Positions 22,161-29,560 of a stretch of 64,000 bases of DNA are shown in pieces (position 1 is the first letter of the stretch; each line of letters starts with the position of its first letter). The stretch comes from Clostridia bacterium. Its GTDB lineage: Bacteria > Bacillota_A > Clostridia > Oscillospirales > CAG-272. The notes beneath the pieces were generated by a model that saw nothing but the letters and a program-made list of their open reading frames with translations, was not told the origin of the DNA and did not search any database. The position numbers and the translations under genes were made by a program. The DNA is taken from contig JAFSUU010000138.1 of NCBI GenBank assembly GCA_017445115.1, forward strand, positions 1 through 64,000, given 5' to 3'.

Positions 22161-22266
22161 TGCGTCGCAAAGCGACGCAGCGATATTCGTTCTCCGAACG
22201 AAGTGAGCGTATATCGCGTTTCGCAGCGCGGAACATATCGCTTTGCCAGACAGGGCAAAATATCGC
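22161..22266. repeat. Linker-palindrome array A
   Basis: Four short hairpins joined by the linker GCGATAT or its complement ATATCGC: arms TGCGTCGC/GCGACGCA (22161-22179), TTCGTTC/GAACGAA (22186-22202), GTTTCGC/GCGGAAC with one G-T pair (22218-22234), TTTGCC/GGCAAA (22242-22259). It begins 1 base after the acetyltransferase stop. Same architecture as arrays B-F. Confidence 0.85.
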
Positions 22267-22276
22267 CTGTAAATAC

Positions 22277-22314
22277 AAAAGCACTTCCGGAAACGAAAAT
22301 CCGAAAGTGCTTTT
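22277..22314. terminator. Bidirectional terminator between convergent genes
   Basis: Arms AAAAGCACTTCCGGA and TCCGAAAGTGCTTTT with one mismatch and an AACGAAAA-type loop. A-rich on one side and T-rich on the other, so it can stop both the acetyltransferase transcript (plus) and the TagA-type transcript (minus). Confidence 0.85.
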
Positions 22315-22325
22315 AATTATATATA

Positions 22326-23072
22326 TCAGTGCTGTTTTTTATCCATCTGCTTTTTATACTTCTTCATCCCGAGGTAGAATTTCGGGAGCTTCATCGTGCG
22401 TCCTAAGCGCGAGGGCTGACGGATGAGACGCCAGAACCACTCGAGCCCGAGTTTTCTGAAAAGCTTCGGGGCGCGGCGGACGTTTCCCGCCCAGACGTCG
22501 GCAGAGCCGCCGAGCGCCATCGCGAGCGCGACGTCCGGGAGTTTGTCCATATTATCCGAGAGCCACCTCTCCTGGAACGGAAAGCCGAGGCAGACGTAGA
22601 GGATATCGGCGCCGGACGAGTTGATCTCGTCAATCACTTTGTCCGACGAGCCGTCTTCCTTGATGAAATAGCCGTGATGCGTCCCGGCGAACTTTGTGCC
22701 GTACTTTTCCGCCATTTTCTTCGCGGCGTCGTCGGCGACGCCTTCCTTGCCGCCGAGGATGAAGAACGAGTGAGAGTCCTTAAGCTCTCCGAAAAGCGCC
22801 TCTCCGACCTCAACTCCGGGCACTCTCTCCTTGAGGGGTGTGCCGAGGATATTTGAAGCCTTTATGACGCCGACGCCGTCGGGAAGGATAACGTCGGCCG
22901 TCGTGATAAGAGGGAGCAGGGAAACGTCCTCAATGCACGCCTCGACGATCTCCGCGTTCGGAGTAACGACGACGGTGCGCGGCGCCTCTTCAATACGGCG
23001 CGATATGAGCGACAACGCCTCGTCCTTTGTCACGTTGTCGAAAGGGATGCCGCGTATGTTTATCTTTTCCAT
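22326..23072 (-). CDS. WecG/TagA/CpsF-family glycosyltransferase
   Basis: Transfers N-acetylmannosamine or a similar sugar to an undecaprenyl-diphospho-GlcNAc carrier at the membrane face, an early step of teichoic-acid or surface-polysaccharide synthesis. The 248-residue protein carries the GT26 features TPNAEIVEAC (37-46), the catalytic aspartate in LPDGVGVI, and VCLGFPFQERW (about 165-175). The basic C-terminus ends KKYKKQMDKKQH. No Shine-Dalgarno is visible before the ATG; the leader looks very short (see promoter 23090-23117). The exact acceptor sugar is inference. Confidence 0.88.
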   Translation of the reverse strand: MEKINIRGIPFDNVTKDEALSLISRRIEEAPRTVVVTPNAEIVEACIEDVSLLPLITTADVILPDGVGVIKASNILGTPLKERVPGVEVGEALFGELKDSHSFFILGGKEGVADDAAKKMAEKYGTKFAGTHHGYFIKEDGSSDKVIDEINSSGADILYVCLGFPFQERWLSDNMDKLPDVALAMALGGSADVWAGNVRRAPKLFRKLGLEWFWRLIRQPSRLGRTMKLPKFYLGMKKYKKQMDKKQH

Positions 23073-23089
23073 AATTCAAATATTAATCA

Positions 23090-23117
23090 ATTTTATTGAA
23101 GAAAAAACCTCCGTCAA
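23090..23117 (-). promoter_or_regulatory. Possible promoter of the TagA-type gene inside the acpP terminator
   Basis: Minus strand: TTGACG (23112-23117) lies within the acpP terminator stem; 16 nt later TAAAAT (23090-23095). Transcription would start near 23083, only about 11 nt before the ATG and with no ribosome site. Confidence 0.5.
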
Positions 23118-23126
23118 AGCAGAGGT
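23102..23126 (-). terminator. Rho-independent terminator of acpP
   Basis: Minus strand: arms ACCTC / GAGGT (23107-23126) with a 10-nt loop, then T6. It is 20 bases past the acpP stop. Confidence 0.85.
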
Positions 23127-23146
23127 CGTTTTCATTGTTTTATTTC

Positions 23147-23377
23147 TCAGCCAACTTTGTTTTCGAGATAGTCAGCGACGTCACCGACCGTGACGAAATT
23201 CTGAGCGTCTTCATCTTCTATAGTCACGCCGAATCTCTCTTCGCAGAGCATAACGAGGTCGGCGAGTTCAAGAGAATTGATACCGAGGTCGTTTACGAGT
23301 TCAGCGGAAGGAGTTACTTCATCAGCTTCGACGGAAAGTTCTTCTACGAGCAAATCTTTTACCTTTTCAAACATCAT
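23147..23377 (-). CDS. acpP: Acyl carrier protein
   Basis: Small acidic carrier of acyl chains via 4'-phosphopantetheine. The 76-residue protein keeps the four-helix ACP pattern and the attachment serine, Ser35, in GINSLELADL. The residue before it is Asn, where Asp (DSL) is nearly universal. Two ATG codons stand side by side (23377 or 23374) with GGAGG 5 or 8 nt upstream. It is monocistronic: consensus promoter before, terminator after, and no fab genes nearby, so it could be the housekeeping ACP or a dedicated one. Confidence 0.9.
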   Translation of the reverse strand: MMFEKVKDLLVEELSVEADEVTPSAELVNDLGINSLELADLVMLCEERFGVTIEDEDAQNFVTVGDVADYLENKVG

Positions 23378-23424
23378 TTATTCCTCCATATACGGTTAAT
23401 ATTTTTTTGATTTTTAACATTAAT

Positions 23425-23453
23425 ATTATAGATGTATTGCAGTCTCTTGTCAA
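23425..23453 (-). promoter_or_regulatory. Sigma-A promoter of acpP
   Basis: Minus strand: TTGACA (23448-23453), 17-nt spacer, TATAAT (23425-23430); both hexamers are perfect consensus. Leader about 40 nt. Confidence 0.88.
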
Positions 23454-23569
23454 GCCTTTTATGAATAAATGTTAAATAGTATAAAACAGCCGTTTTTTTG
23501 TCTCCCGTATTGCATTATTCTTACAAATGGGTTAAAATTATAGAGGTCAGAAAGCAAGGAGGCGCGAAG

Positions 23570-24190
23570 ATGAAAAACGGGAAAAAGGTTTTCGCGATAT
23601 GGGCGGCGGTGTTTGCCGTCGTCGCCGCGGCGGCGGTGTTCGTAGGCATTATCCTGCCGCGGACGGCGGATAATAATTCCGGCAGCGCGAACGAGGCGGA
23701 ATACAATAATCTTTACGACTGGTTTTACGACGCGAAATGGGTGCCGCTCGAAGAGAGGGAAGACTACGAGGACTATCTCGACCTCAACAGATTCCTCTAT
23801 TTCAAAGATGGCAACGTGACGAGGGGCATCTCGGACGATAACGAGCAACAGTTCGACGAAGACACTCTGTTTTTCAAAAAATACTTCGCGGCTCTCGAAG
23901 CGGGAGACGCGTCAGCGTACGACGCGCTCTTCTCGGACGCGTATATAGCGGAGCACGGAAAAACGCCCGAGTTCACGCCGCAGATGACGTACGACAGAAC
24001 GGTCGAGCGCGTGTCGGTAGACTATTTCGGCGGTACGTCGTCGTATACTTATAACGTCTCGTATAAGTTCTTTCACAACGACGGAACGTTCAGACGCGAC
24101 GTATACAGCGACGCCGCGAGAACGCTCTATATAGTTCTCGACGACTCGTCGGGAGAACTCAAAATAACTGAGTTGAAGTATTATACTTAA
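23570..24190 (+). CDS. Hypothetical membrane-anchored exported protein
   Basis: Not recognised. The 206-residue protein has one N-terminal hydrophobic helix (about 7-30) and an acidic, Tyr/Asp-rich outer domain; the segment FFKKYFAALEAGDASAYDALFSDAYI (split in two here for length: FFKKYFAALEAGD and ASAYDALFSDAYI) resembles the small NTF2-like domains of exported clostridial proteins. The ATG at 23570 has AAGGAGG 7 nt upstream; a longer frame to 23498 runs through the promoter region. A weak TTGCAT-17-TAAAAT promoter is at 23510-23538. It converges with the hydrolase operon across array B. Confidence 0.6.
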   Translation: MKNGKKVFAIWAAVFAVVAAAAVFVGIILPRTADNNSGSANEAEYNNLYDWFYDAKWVPLEEREDYEDYLDLNRFLYFKDGNVTRGISDDNEQQFDEDTLFFKKYFAALEAGDASAYDALFSDAYIAEHGKTPEFTPQMTYDRTVERVSVDYFGGTSSYTYNVSYKFFHNDGTFRRDVYSDAARTLYIVLDDSSGELKITELKYYT

Positions 24191-24202
24191 AGCGCGGCGC
24201 GC

Positions 24203-24350
24203 TGTCGCTTCTTCGCAGCGCAGCGAGATATTTCAAAGCTGACGCTTTGAAATGCGATATGCTTTATGCATCCTCGCCAAAGGCGAGATATACATAAAGC
24301 CCGATATGTGCCGCTTCGCGTCACGCGATATGCAAGGCTTGCGCCTTGCG
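24203..24350. repeat. Linker-palindrome array B
   Basis: Hairpins with linkers GAGATAT, GCGATAT and CCGATAT: arms TTTCAAAGC/GCTTTGAAA (24231-24252); a nested unit GCTTTATG/CATAAAGC (24261-24300) enclosing CTCGCC/GGCGAG; GCAAGGC/GCCTTGC (24332-24349). A less regular GC-rich hairpin precedes them (24203-24225). Between convergent genes. Confidence 0.82.
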
Positions 24351-24401
24351 AGTAATATTACAAAAAGAATATATCCCTTCTCAAAGGTTTTTGAAAGGGG
24401 T

Positions 24402-24437
24402 CGCGGGGAGAACTTTTTGAAAAAAGTTCTCCCCGCG
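24402..24437. repeat. GC-capped long palindrome, copy 2
   Basis: Perfect 17-nt arms (CGCGGGGAGAAC then T5, and the complement) around a GA dinucleotide. A second hairpin with CCCTT/GAAAGGGG ends (about 24375-24400) lies beside it, as at other copies. It ends 8 bases from the hydrolase stop codon and may be its terminator. Confidence 0.82.
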
Positions 24438-24445
24438 CTCTTTAT

Positions 24446-25363
24446 TCATTTTTTAATAAATTCAATTATATCTTCCGTTGTTTCTTCGCGGCAGGTCTCG
24501 TTGAGTATTTCGTGGCGGCAGTTTTCGTAGAGTTTCATCTCCACGCTGCAGCCCTCGGACTTAAGCGCGTCGTAAACCGCGGTCACACCCTTGCCGTAAT
24601 CGCCGACGGGGTCCTCCGCGCCGGACACGAGAAGGGTGGGCAGCGCCTTGTCGAACGACGCGAACCACTCTTTTTCGTTGCACGCCTTGTTCATGATGAC
24701 GAGATCGCGGAGCGCGCTGATCGTGAAGTGGAACGTGCAGAATTTATCCGCGGCGTAGACGTCCTGAACGTGCTGATCCTTTGACAGCCAGTCGTACTTT
24801 CTCGTCTTGTCGAATCTCTCGTTGTACTTGCCGAACGCCATCTTTTCGATGAACGGAGAGAGGTGGCGGCTCCCGCAGAACGCCTTGATCATACCCGCGA
24901 GCGCGATCCCCGCTCCCGCGGCGGGATTGGGACCGCCCGTGCCCATGACGATCAGCTTATCCGGCTTCGCCTCGGCGGCGGCAAGACGGACGATAAACGA
25001 GCCCATGCTGTGCCCGAGAAGGAAGAGCGGCATATCGCCGTACTCCGCCTTTATCGCGCGCTCGGAGCTTGCAACGTCGGAGACGAGCCAGCGCCAGCCG
25101 TCCTTGTCGGCAATGTACCCGAGCTCGGAGTCATCCTTCGCGGTGTCGCCGTGACCGAGATGGTTGTAGCCGAAGACGAGATAGCCCTCCCCGGCAAGGC
25201 GCGACATAAAAGTGACGTAACCCTCGCGGTCAATGTGCTCGGTCATGCCGTGAACCACGTGGAAAATGCCTTTCGGTTCGCCGTCGGGTACGAATACTCT
25301 CGCTTTAAGGGTGTGCGCTCCGTCGACAGACGGAATCTCTTTGATGATCCTTGTGAAGCCCAT
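24446..25363 (-). CDS. Alpha/beta hydrolase (monoacylglycerol lipase-like)
   Basis: Serine hydrolase of the Hydrolase_4 (lysophospholipase/monoacylglycerol lipase) group, cytosolic. The 305-residue protein has the oxyanion motif VVHGMTEH, the nucleophile elbow LGHSMGSF, the acid residue in VSGAEDPVGDYG and the catalytic histidine in NCRHEILNE. GGAGGG precedes the ATG. It lies 28 bases downstream of the parvulin gene and shares its promoter. The natural ester substrate cannot be told from sequence. Confidence 0.85.
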   Translation of the reverse strand: MGFTRIIKEIPSVDGAHTLKARVFVPDGEPKGIFHVVHGMTEHIDREGYVTFMSRLAGEGYLVFGYNHLGHGDTAKDDSELGYIADKDGWRWLVSDVASSERAIKAEYGDMPLFLLGHSMGSFIVRLAAAEAKPDKLIVMGTGGPNPAAGAGIALAGMIKAFCGSRHLSPFIEKMAFGKYNERFDKTRKYDWLSKDQHVQDVYAADKFCTFHFTISALRDLVIMNKACNEKEWFASFDKALPTLLVSGAEDPVGDYGKGVTAVYDALKSEGCSVEMKLYENCRHEILNETCREETTEDIIEFIKK

Positions 25364-25391
25364 TTTTCGCCCTCCGAATTATTATATTAAA

Positions 25392-26138
25392 TTAATACTG
25401 ATCTACCGGATAGAGTATCTTAAGCTGGTTTATCTTGCTCTGGTACGCCTTCTGCTGCTTCTCGCCGAGAAGCCTCTCGCGGATCCTGTCCTTCACCTCG
25501 TCGAATGGAAGCGTGCCCTGGGGCTTGCGTCCGTTTATCTTTATCGCGTGGTATCCGAACTGAGTCTTTACCGGACCGATGAGACTTCCGACGTCGGCGC
25601 CGAAGATCGCGTCCTCAAATTCGGGTACGAACTGACCGCGCGTCGCGTCGCCGAGAGCGCCGCCGGAGTTTTTAGACGGGCAGGAGCTGTATCTTCTCGC
25701 CGCCTCTTCGAACGTGATGTCGCCGCGCTCAACGTCCTCTTTTATCTTCTGACAGAGCGTCTCGTCGTCGACGAGAATGTGCGAGACGTTTATCCTCTCG
25801 CGGGAGACGAACTCCATCTGATGCTCGTCGTAAAACGCCTTTACCTCGTCGTCAGTCACTTTCGCGTCGCGCACCGCCTTGTCCGCCGCGTAGCTCGAGA
25901 GAAGCTCGTCCTTGAACTTCGCGAGCTCGGCCTTGAACTCCTCGTCGCGCTCGAGAAGATTGCGCTTCGCGTCGAGCAGAAGGAGCTTGCGGTCGATAAG
26001 CTGTTCGAGTATCGCGGCTCTGCCGCGCTCGTTGTCGTATGCCTGACGCTTCTGACCCATCGCCTTGAGGGTCTCTTCAACGTCGTGTTCCGTTATAGGC
26101 TCGCCGTTTACCGTGGCGAGCACCGTGATATCCTGCAT
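25392..26138 (-). CDS. Cytosolic parvulin-type peptidyl-prolyl isomerase
   Basis: PpiC-like rotamase. The 248-residue protein has a SurA_N-like helical N-domain (starting MQDITVLATVNGEPITEHDV) and a parvulin domain at about 115-215 (INVSHILVDDE, EEAARRYSSCPSKNSGGALG, FGYHAIKI). Unlike PrsA it has no signal peptide or lipobox, so it should act in the cytosol; such soluble forms are common in Clostridia. GGAGG precedes the ATG. First gene of a two-gene unit with the hydrolase, divergent from the SecB-like/recG unit. Confidence 0.87.
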   Translation of the reverse strand: MQDITVLATVNGEPITEHDVEETLKAMGQKRQAYDNERGRAAILEQLIDRKLLLLDAKRNLLERDEEFKAELAKFKDELLSSYAADKAVRDAKVTDDEVKAFYDEHQMEFVSRERINVSHILVDDETLCQKIKEDVERGDITFEEAARRYSSCPSKNSGGALGDATRGQFVPEFEDAIFGADVGSLIGPVKTQFGYHAIKINGRKPQGTLPFDEVKDRIRERLLGEKQQKAYQSKINQLKILYPVDQY

Positions 26139-26166
26139 TTATGCCTCCAAAGTTTTTCTTTTCTTT

Positions 26167-26195
26167 ATTGTACCATATCCGCGCTCTCTTTGCAA
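26167..26195 (-). promoter_or_regulatory. Promoter of the parvulin-hydrolase unit
   Basis: Minus strand: TTGCAA (26190-26195), 17-nt spacer, TACAAT (26167-26172). Divergent from the promoter at 26216-26244. Confidence 0.75.
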
Positions 26196-26215
26196 TATAA
26201 AATATAATATGCGTC

Positions 26216-26244
26216 TTGAAAACGGCGCGCCGTTGTGTTAGAAT
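26216..26244 (+). promoter_or_regulatory. Promoter of the SecB-like/recG unit
   Basis: TTGAAA (26216-26221), 17-nt spacer holding a GGCGCGCC palindrome, TAGAAT (26239-26244). Confidence 0.75.
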
Positions 26245-26282
26245 AGTATAAACGATATTAATCTCCGCGTGAGGTACGGATA

Positions 26283-26714
26283 ATGATAGATTTCAACAGA
26301 TATTTCCTTCACGATCACCAGATATTCCTCGACAACGTCAATTATGAGACGGTCAAAGCCGGCGTCGCGGAACCCGGCGTTAAGCTCAACTGCAAAGACA
26401 CCATCGTCGCGCAGCTCAGCGAAAAAACGGGGATAAAAATAACGTTTAACAGAGCGCTCTCGTTCGAGCCGGAAAGACTTTTCTTCCTCTCCGTGACGTT
26501 CGGCGTCATGATGAGGTTTAACCCGGTCTACGCCGACGAGATAGAGTGGCGCGACGTCGATATAGCGGGAGAATTCAAGAAGAATTGCCCGCAGATACTC
26601 ACTAACCTCATGTCGCGCACCTCGCTGCTCATCGCCGAGATAACCTCCGCGGCAGGACAGCCGCCCATCGTCACCCCGGGAGGAGTCGCGCCGATGAAAA
26701 GGAGCGAAGTGTGA
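26283..26714 (+). CDS. SecB-like domain protein (putative chaperone)
   Basis: The 143-residue protein is not a textbook family member, but its C-terminal half aligns by eye with SecB: NCPQILTNLMSRTSLLIAEI and AAGQPPIVTPGG match the E. coli stretch with CPNIL, then REC-IS-LVSRG, then a proline-rich APVNF end. The preceding strand-rich part (RLFFLSVTFGVMMRF) also fits the SecB-like fold. Such proteins in Gram-positive bacteria include toxin-antitoxin chaperones and uncharacterised solitary forms. Its stop overlaps the recG start (TGATG), so the two are translated together. Function is inferred from similarity only. Confidence 0.55.
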   Translation: MIDFNRYFLHDHQIFLDNVNYETVKAGVAEPGVKLNCKDTIVAQLSEKTGIKITFNRALSFEPERLFFLSVTFGVMMRFNPVYADEIEWRDVDIAGEFKKNCPQILTNLMSRTSLLIAEITSAAGQPPIVTPGGVAPMKRSEV

Positions 26715-28903
26715 TGGGTGTTCTTACGCTGTCGTCTCCCGTCGGTGAGATAAAGGGCGTAGGAGAGGTGAGGAGAAAGGCGCTTCTCCGCCTCGGCATC
26801 GAGACGGTCGAAGACCTGATCCGCCACTTTCCGCGCGCTTATCAGAACAGGGGAGATACTAAAACTCTCGCGGAAATATCGGAGATACTGTCGGACGACC
26901 GCCGCGACGCCGTCGTCTCCACTGTGCTCACGGTGGCGACACAGCCCGTGGCTCGGCTGATCCGCCGCGGAATGAACGTGATGAAGTTCCGCGCTTTTGA
27001 CGAGACCGACACGGTCGATATCACATATTTCAATCAGAATTATCTGAAAGATACGTTCGAGGTCGGCGCGACTTTCCGCTTTTGGGGCAGGATCGAGAGG
27101 GAAGGACGCCACTTCAGAATGACGTCGCCCATATATGAGCCCTGCGGCGAGAAGTGCGAACTTGCGCCGCTCGTCCCGGTCTACCCGCTCGCCGCGGGCA
27201 TAACGCAGAAATTCCTTTCCGGCATCATACAGACCGCGCTCGAGTGCGTTGGGGACGGCGTCGACGACGTGTTTTCACCGGAATTCTGCAAAAAATACGG
27301 GATCGACACTCTGCCGTCGGCGATAAAAAAGATCCACGCGCCGAAGTCTCTTGACGAGATGGAGGAGGCAAAGCGCCGCCTCTGCTTTGAAGACGTTTTC
27401 ATGACGTCCGCCGCGCTCGCTTCGGAGAGAAGCCGCAGGGCGGGAGAGTCCGCGCCGGAATTCAAAAACACGGATATTTCGGAGTATATAAGATCGCTTC
27501 CGTACGAGCTCACCGGAGCGCAAAAGAGGTCGCTCGACGAGATACTGTCCGACGTCTCGAAAAACGTTCCGATGAGAAGAATACTGATCGGCGACGTCGG
27601 AAGCGGCAAAACAGCGGTCGCCGCGGGAGCCGCATTCGCCGCGGTTAAAAGCGGATACCAGTGCGCGGTGATGGTCCCGACAGAGATTCTCGCGGAACAG
27701 CATTTTGCCGATTTCAAGGCGATGTTTTCGCCGCTCGGCGTAAACGTCGCGCTTCTCTCGGGATCGCTCCCGCAGAGCGAGAAAAAGCGCATCCGCGCCG
27801 TCATAGCGGGGGAGGAAGAGGATCTCACCGGCAAGATAGATATTGTTATAGGAACTCACGCGCTTATAACCGACGACGTGAAGTTCCGCAATCTCGGGCT
27901 CGTCGTCACCGACGAACAGCACCGCTTCGGGGTTATGCAGAGAGCCGCTCTCGCCGACAAGACGAAGGGCGTCCACATACTCGCAATGAGCGCGACGCCG
28001 ATACCGAGAACGCTCTCGCTCGTCTACTACGGCGATCTGTCTCTCTCGAGGCTTGACGAGATGCCGCCCGGAAGGCAGAGAGTCGACACCTACGTGCTCG
28101 ACGAGAGATACCGTGACAGGATAAACAAATTCATCAGGACTCACGCGAGGGCGGGCAACAGGACTTACATCGTCTGCCCGATGATCGAGGAGAGCGAGGC
28201 GAAGACGGCGAGGTTTGAGTCGGAAAAGATGGAGAACGATCCCGAGGAGATGGCGGACGTCATTCTCACCGAGAGAGCCGAAGTTTCCGAAAACCTCAAG
28301 TCGACGGTCGAATTCGCGCGCGAGTGTGCGCTCAGGCTTCCCGACCTCCGCGTCGGTATGGTGAACGGAAAGATGAAGAGCGCGCAGAAAGACGCCGTTA
28401 TGAAATCGTTTTGCTCGGGCGAGCTTGACGTCCTCGTCGCAACGACCGTGATCGAGGTCGGAGTCAACGTTCCCGAGGCGACGCTGATGATCGTTGAAAA
28501 CGCCGAGCGATTCGGACTTTCTCAGCTCCACCAGCTCCGCGGAAGAGTGGGGAGGAGCGACAGAAAGTCGTTCTGCATCCTCGTCTCCGATTCCAAGAGC
28601 GAAAAGGCGAAAGAACGCCTCGCCGTTATGAAGACGACGTACGACGGGTTTGAAATTGCCGAGTACGATCTGAAAATGCGCGGCGCGGGAGATTTCTTCT
28701 CCCCGGAGGGAAGGATCAGGCAGCACGGCGACGCGTCGTCGATGATCACCGACTCCGTCGCCGACAAGGAGATCACCGAGAGGGCGGTCGCCGCGGCGAG
28801 AGAAGTCGTAACGCGCGATCCCGGCTTCTCGCTCCCGGAGCACTCCAAGATCGGAGCGCGCGTCTCCAAGCTCAGAGGGAATATTGAGAATACGATTAAT
28901 TGA
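26714..28903 (+). CDS. recG: ATP-dependent DNA helicase RecG
   Basis: Branch-specific helicase that regresses stalled forks and processes recombination junctions. The 729-residue protein has the N-terminal wedge domain (VGEIKGVGEVRRKALLRLG, then an OB fold), Walker A GDVGSGKTAVA (about 293-303), the DEQH box in VTDEQHRFGV, the SATPIPRTL motif, the C-terminal helicase motif HQLRGRVGRSDRKSFC and a final TRCF-like segment. ATG at 26714 chosen (AGGAG 9 nt upstream); a GTG one codon earlier is possible. Length is slightly above the usual ~680. Followed at once by palindrome copy 3 and array C. Confidence 0.96.
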   Translation: MGVLTLSSPVGEIKGVGEVRRKALLRLGIETVEDLIRHFPRAYQNRGDTKTLAEISEILSDDRRDAVVSTVLTVATQPVARLIRRGMNVMKFRAFDETDTVDITYFNQNYLKDTFEVGATFRFWGRIEREGRHFRMTSPIYEPCGEKCELAPLVPVYPLAAGITQKFLSGIIQTALECVGDGVDDVFSPEFCKKYGIDTLPSAIKKIHAPKSLDEMEEAKRRLCFEDVFMTSAALASERSRRAGESAPEFKNTDISEYIRSLPYELTGAQKRSLDEILSDVSKNVPMRRILIGDVGSGKTAVAAGAAFAAVKSGYQCAVMVPTEILAEQHFADFKAMFSPLGVNVALLSGSLPQSEKKRIRAVIAGEEEDLTGKIDIVIGTHALITDDVKFRNLGLVVTDEQHRFGVMQRAALADKTKGVHILAMSATPIPRTLSLVYYGDLSLSRLDEMPPGRQRVDTYVLDERYRDRINKFIRTHARAGNRTYIVCPMIEESEAKTARFESEKMENDPEEMADVILTERAEVSENLKSTVEFARECALRLPDLRVGMVNGKMKSAQKDAVMKSFCSGELDVLVATTVIEVGVNVPEATLMIVENAERFGLSQLHQLRGRVGRSDRKSFCILVSDSKSEKAKERLAVMKTTYDGFEIAEYDLKMRGAGDFFSPEGRIRQHGDASSMITDSVADKEITERAVAAAREVVTRDPGFSLPEHSKIGARVSKLRGNIENTIN

Positions 28904-28913
28904 AGAAAGAGAA

Positions 28914-28945
28914 GCGGGGAAGCTTTTTGAAAAAAGCTTCCCCGC
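28914..28945. repeat. GC-capped long palindrome, copy 3
   Basis: Perfect 15-nt arms (GCGGGGAAGC then T5, and the complement) around GA, 11 bases after recG. The CACCCTTT flank seen at other copies is present and then runs into array C. Confidence 0.85.
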
Positions 28946-28955
28946 ACCCTTTATA

Positions 28956-29091
28956 TCGCGACTCGCGCAGGGGCGCTTGAAGTCGCGAAGTGATATATTT
29001 CAAAGCGAGGCTTTGAAATGTGAAGTGTTCCTTCGGAACGCGATGTGTTGCTTCGCAACGTGAAATTCGCGGCTGACGCCGCGAGTGATAT
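28956..29091. repeat. Linker-palindrome array C
   Basis: The most regular array. Hairpins: TCGCGACT/AGTCGCGA (28956-28988), ATTTCAAAGC/GCTTTGAAAT (28997-29019), GTTCC/GGAAC (29027-29039), GTTGC/GCAAC (29047-29059), TCGCGGC/GCCGCGA (29067-29084). Four successive hairpins are joined by exact 7-nt linkers GTGAAGT, GCGATGT and GTGAAAT, flanked by GTGATAT on both sides. Located between convergent recG and histidine-kinase genes. Confidence 0.9.
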
Positions 29092-29159
29092 TTTCACTAT
29101 GCAGAGGAGATCCCTCGACTTCGCACCGGGGTCCTCAAAAATCGTCAGATTTTTGGGGT

Positions 29160-29460
29160 TCACGGGTCAGGATGACAGTATGGAATAGTGTACTTACAGA
29201 GATACAGTGCACGAAAAATCAAAACTGAACAACCAAACGTGTCATCCTGAGCGAAACGAAGTGGAGTCGAAGGATCCACCGACTAACGGCACGAGAGTAC
29301 ATACCCATGAACCGTTTATGCGAAGATCCTTCTCCTCGTGAGCCACTTTACAGTGTCTCCCGTTACGGATCAGGATGACAAGAGGGTAGAGCTTCACGGG
29401 TCAGGATGACATATTATTTTTTATTAACTTACAGAGATATAATGCAAGAAAACTCTATTC
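29160..29460. repeat. Dispersed repeat region with inverted TGTCATCCTGA motifs
   Basis: Contains TGTCATCCTGA (29240-29250) and the inverted TCAGGATGACA three times (about 29167, 29371, 29403), plus two copies of a TTACAGAGATA..TGCA(C/A)GAAA motif (about 29190 and 29433). The same motifs recur at 33.85-34.08 kb. No coding sequence seen. Looks like remnants of a non-coding miniature element. Confidence 0.65.
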
Positions 29461-29481
29461 TGTGCACTAAATCACTTTAGC

Positions 29482-29547
29482 CCTTAAAACTCCTTCAGGG
29501 AAGTTTTAAGGGGGTCAAAGGGGGAGCTTTTTCAAAAGCTCCCCCTT
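29482..29547 (-). repeat. Paired hairpins, palindrome copy 4
   Basis: First hairpin 29482-29512 (CCTTAAAAC / GTTTTAAGG ends); second 29518-29547 with arms AAGGGGGAGCTTTT / AAAAGCTCCCCCTT around TC. It lies 14 bases past the histidine-kinase stop and may terminate that transcript on the minus strand. Confidence 0.78.
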
Positions 29548-29560
29548 AATCTTTTTCCAT

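Noticed and set aside
28522..28947. Short open frames crossing the GC-capped palindromes (translations with FFKK..FP-type strings, also near 24252, 33601 and 46161)
   Set aside because: They are read-through of the repeat itself; no ribosome site and they overlap real genes. Such frames are likely to be mis-annotated as small proteins.
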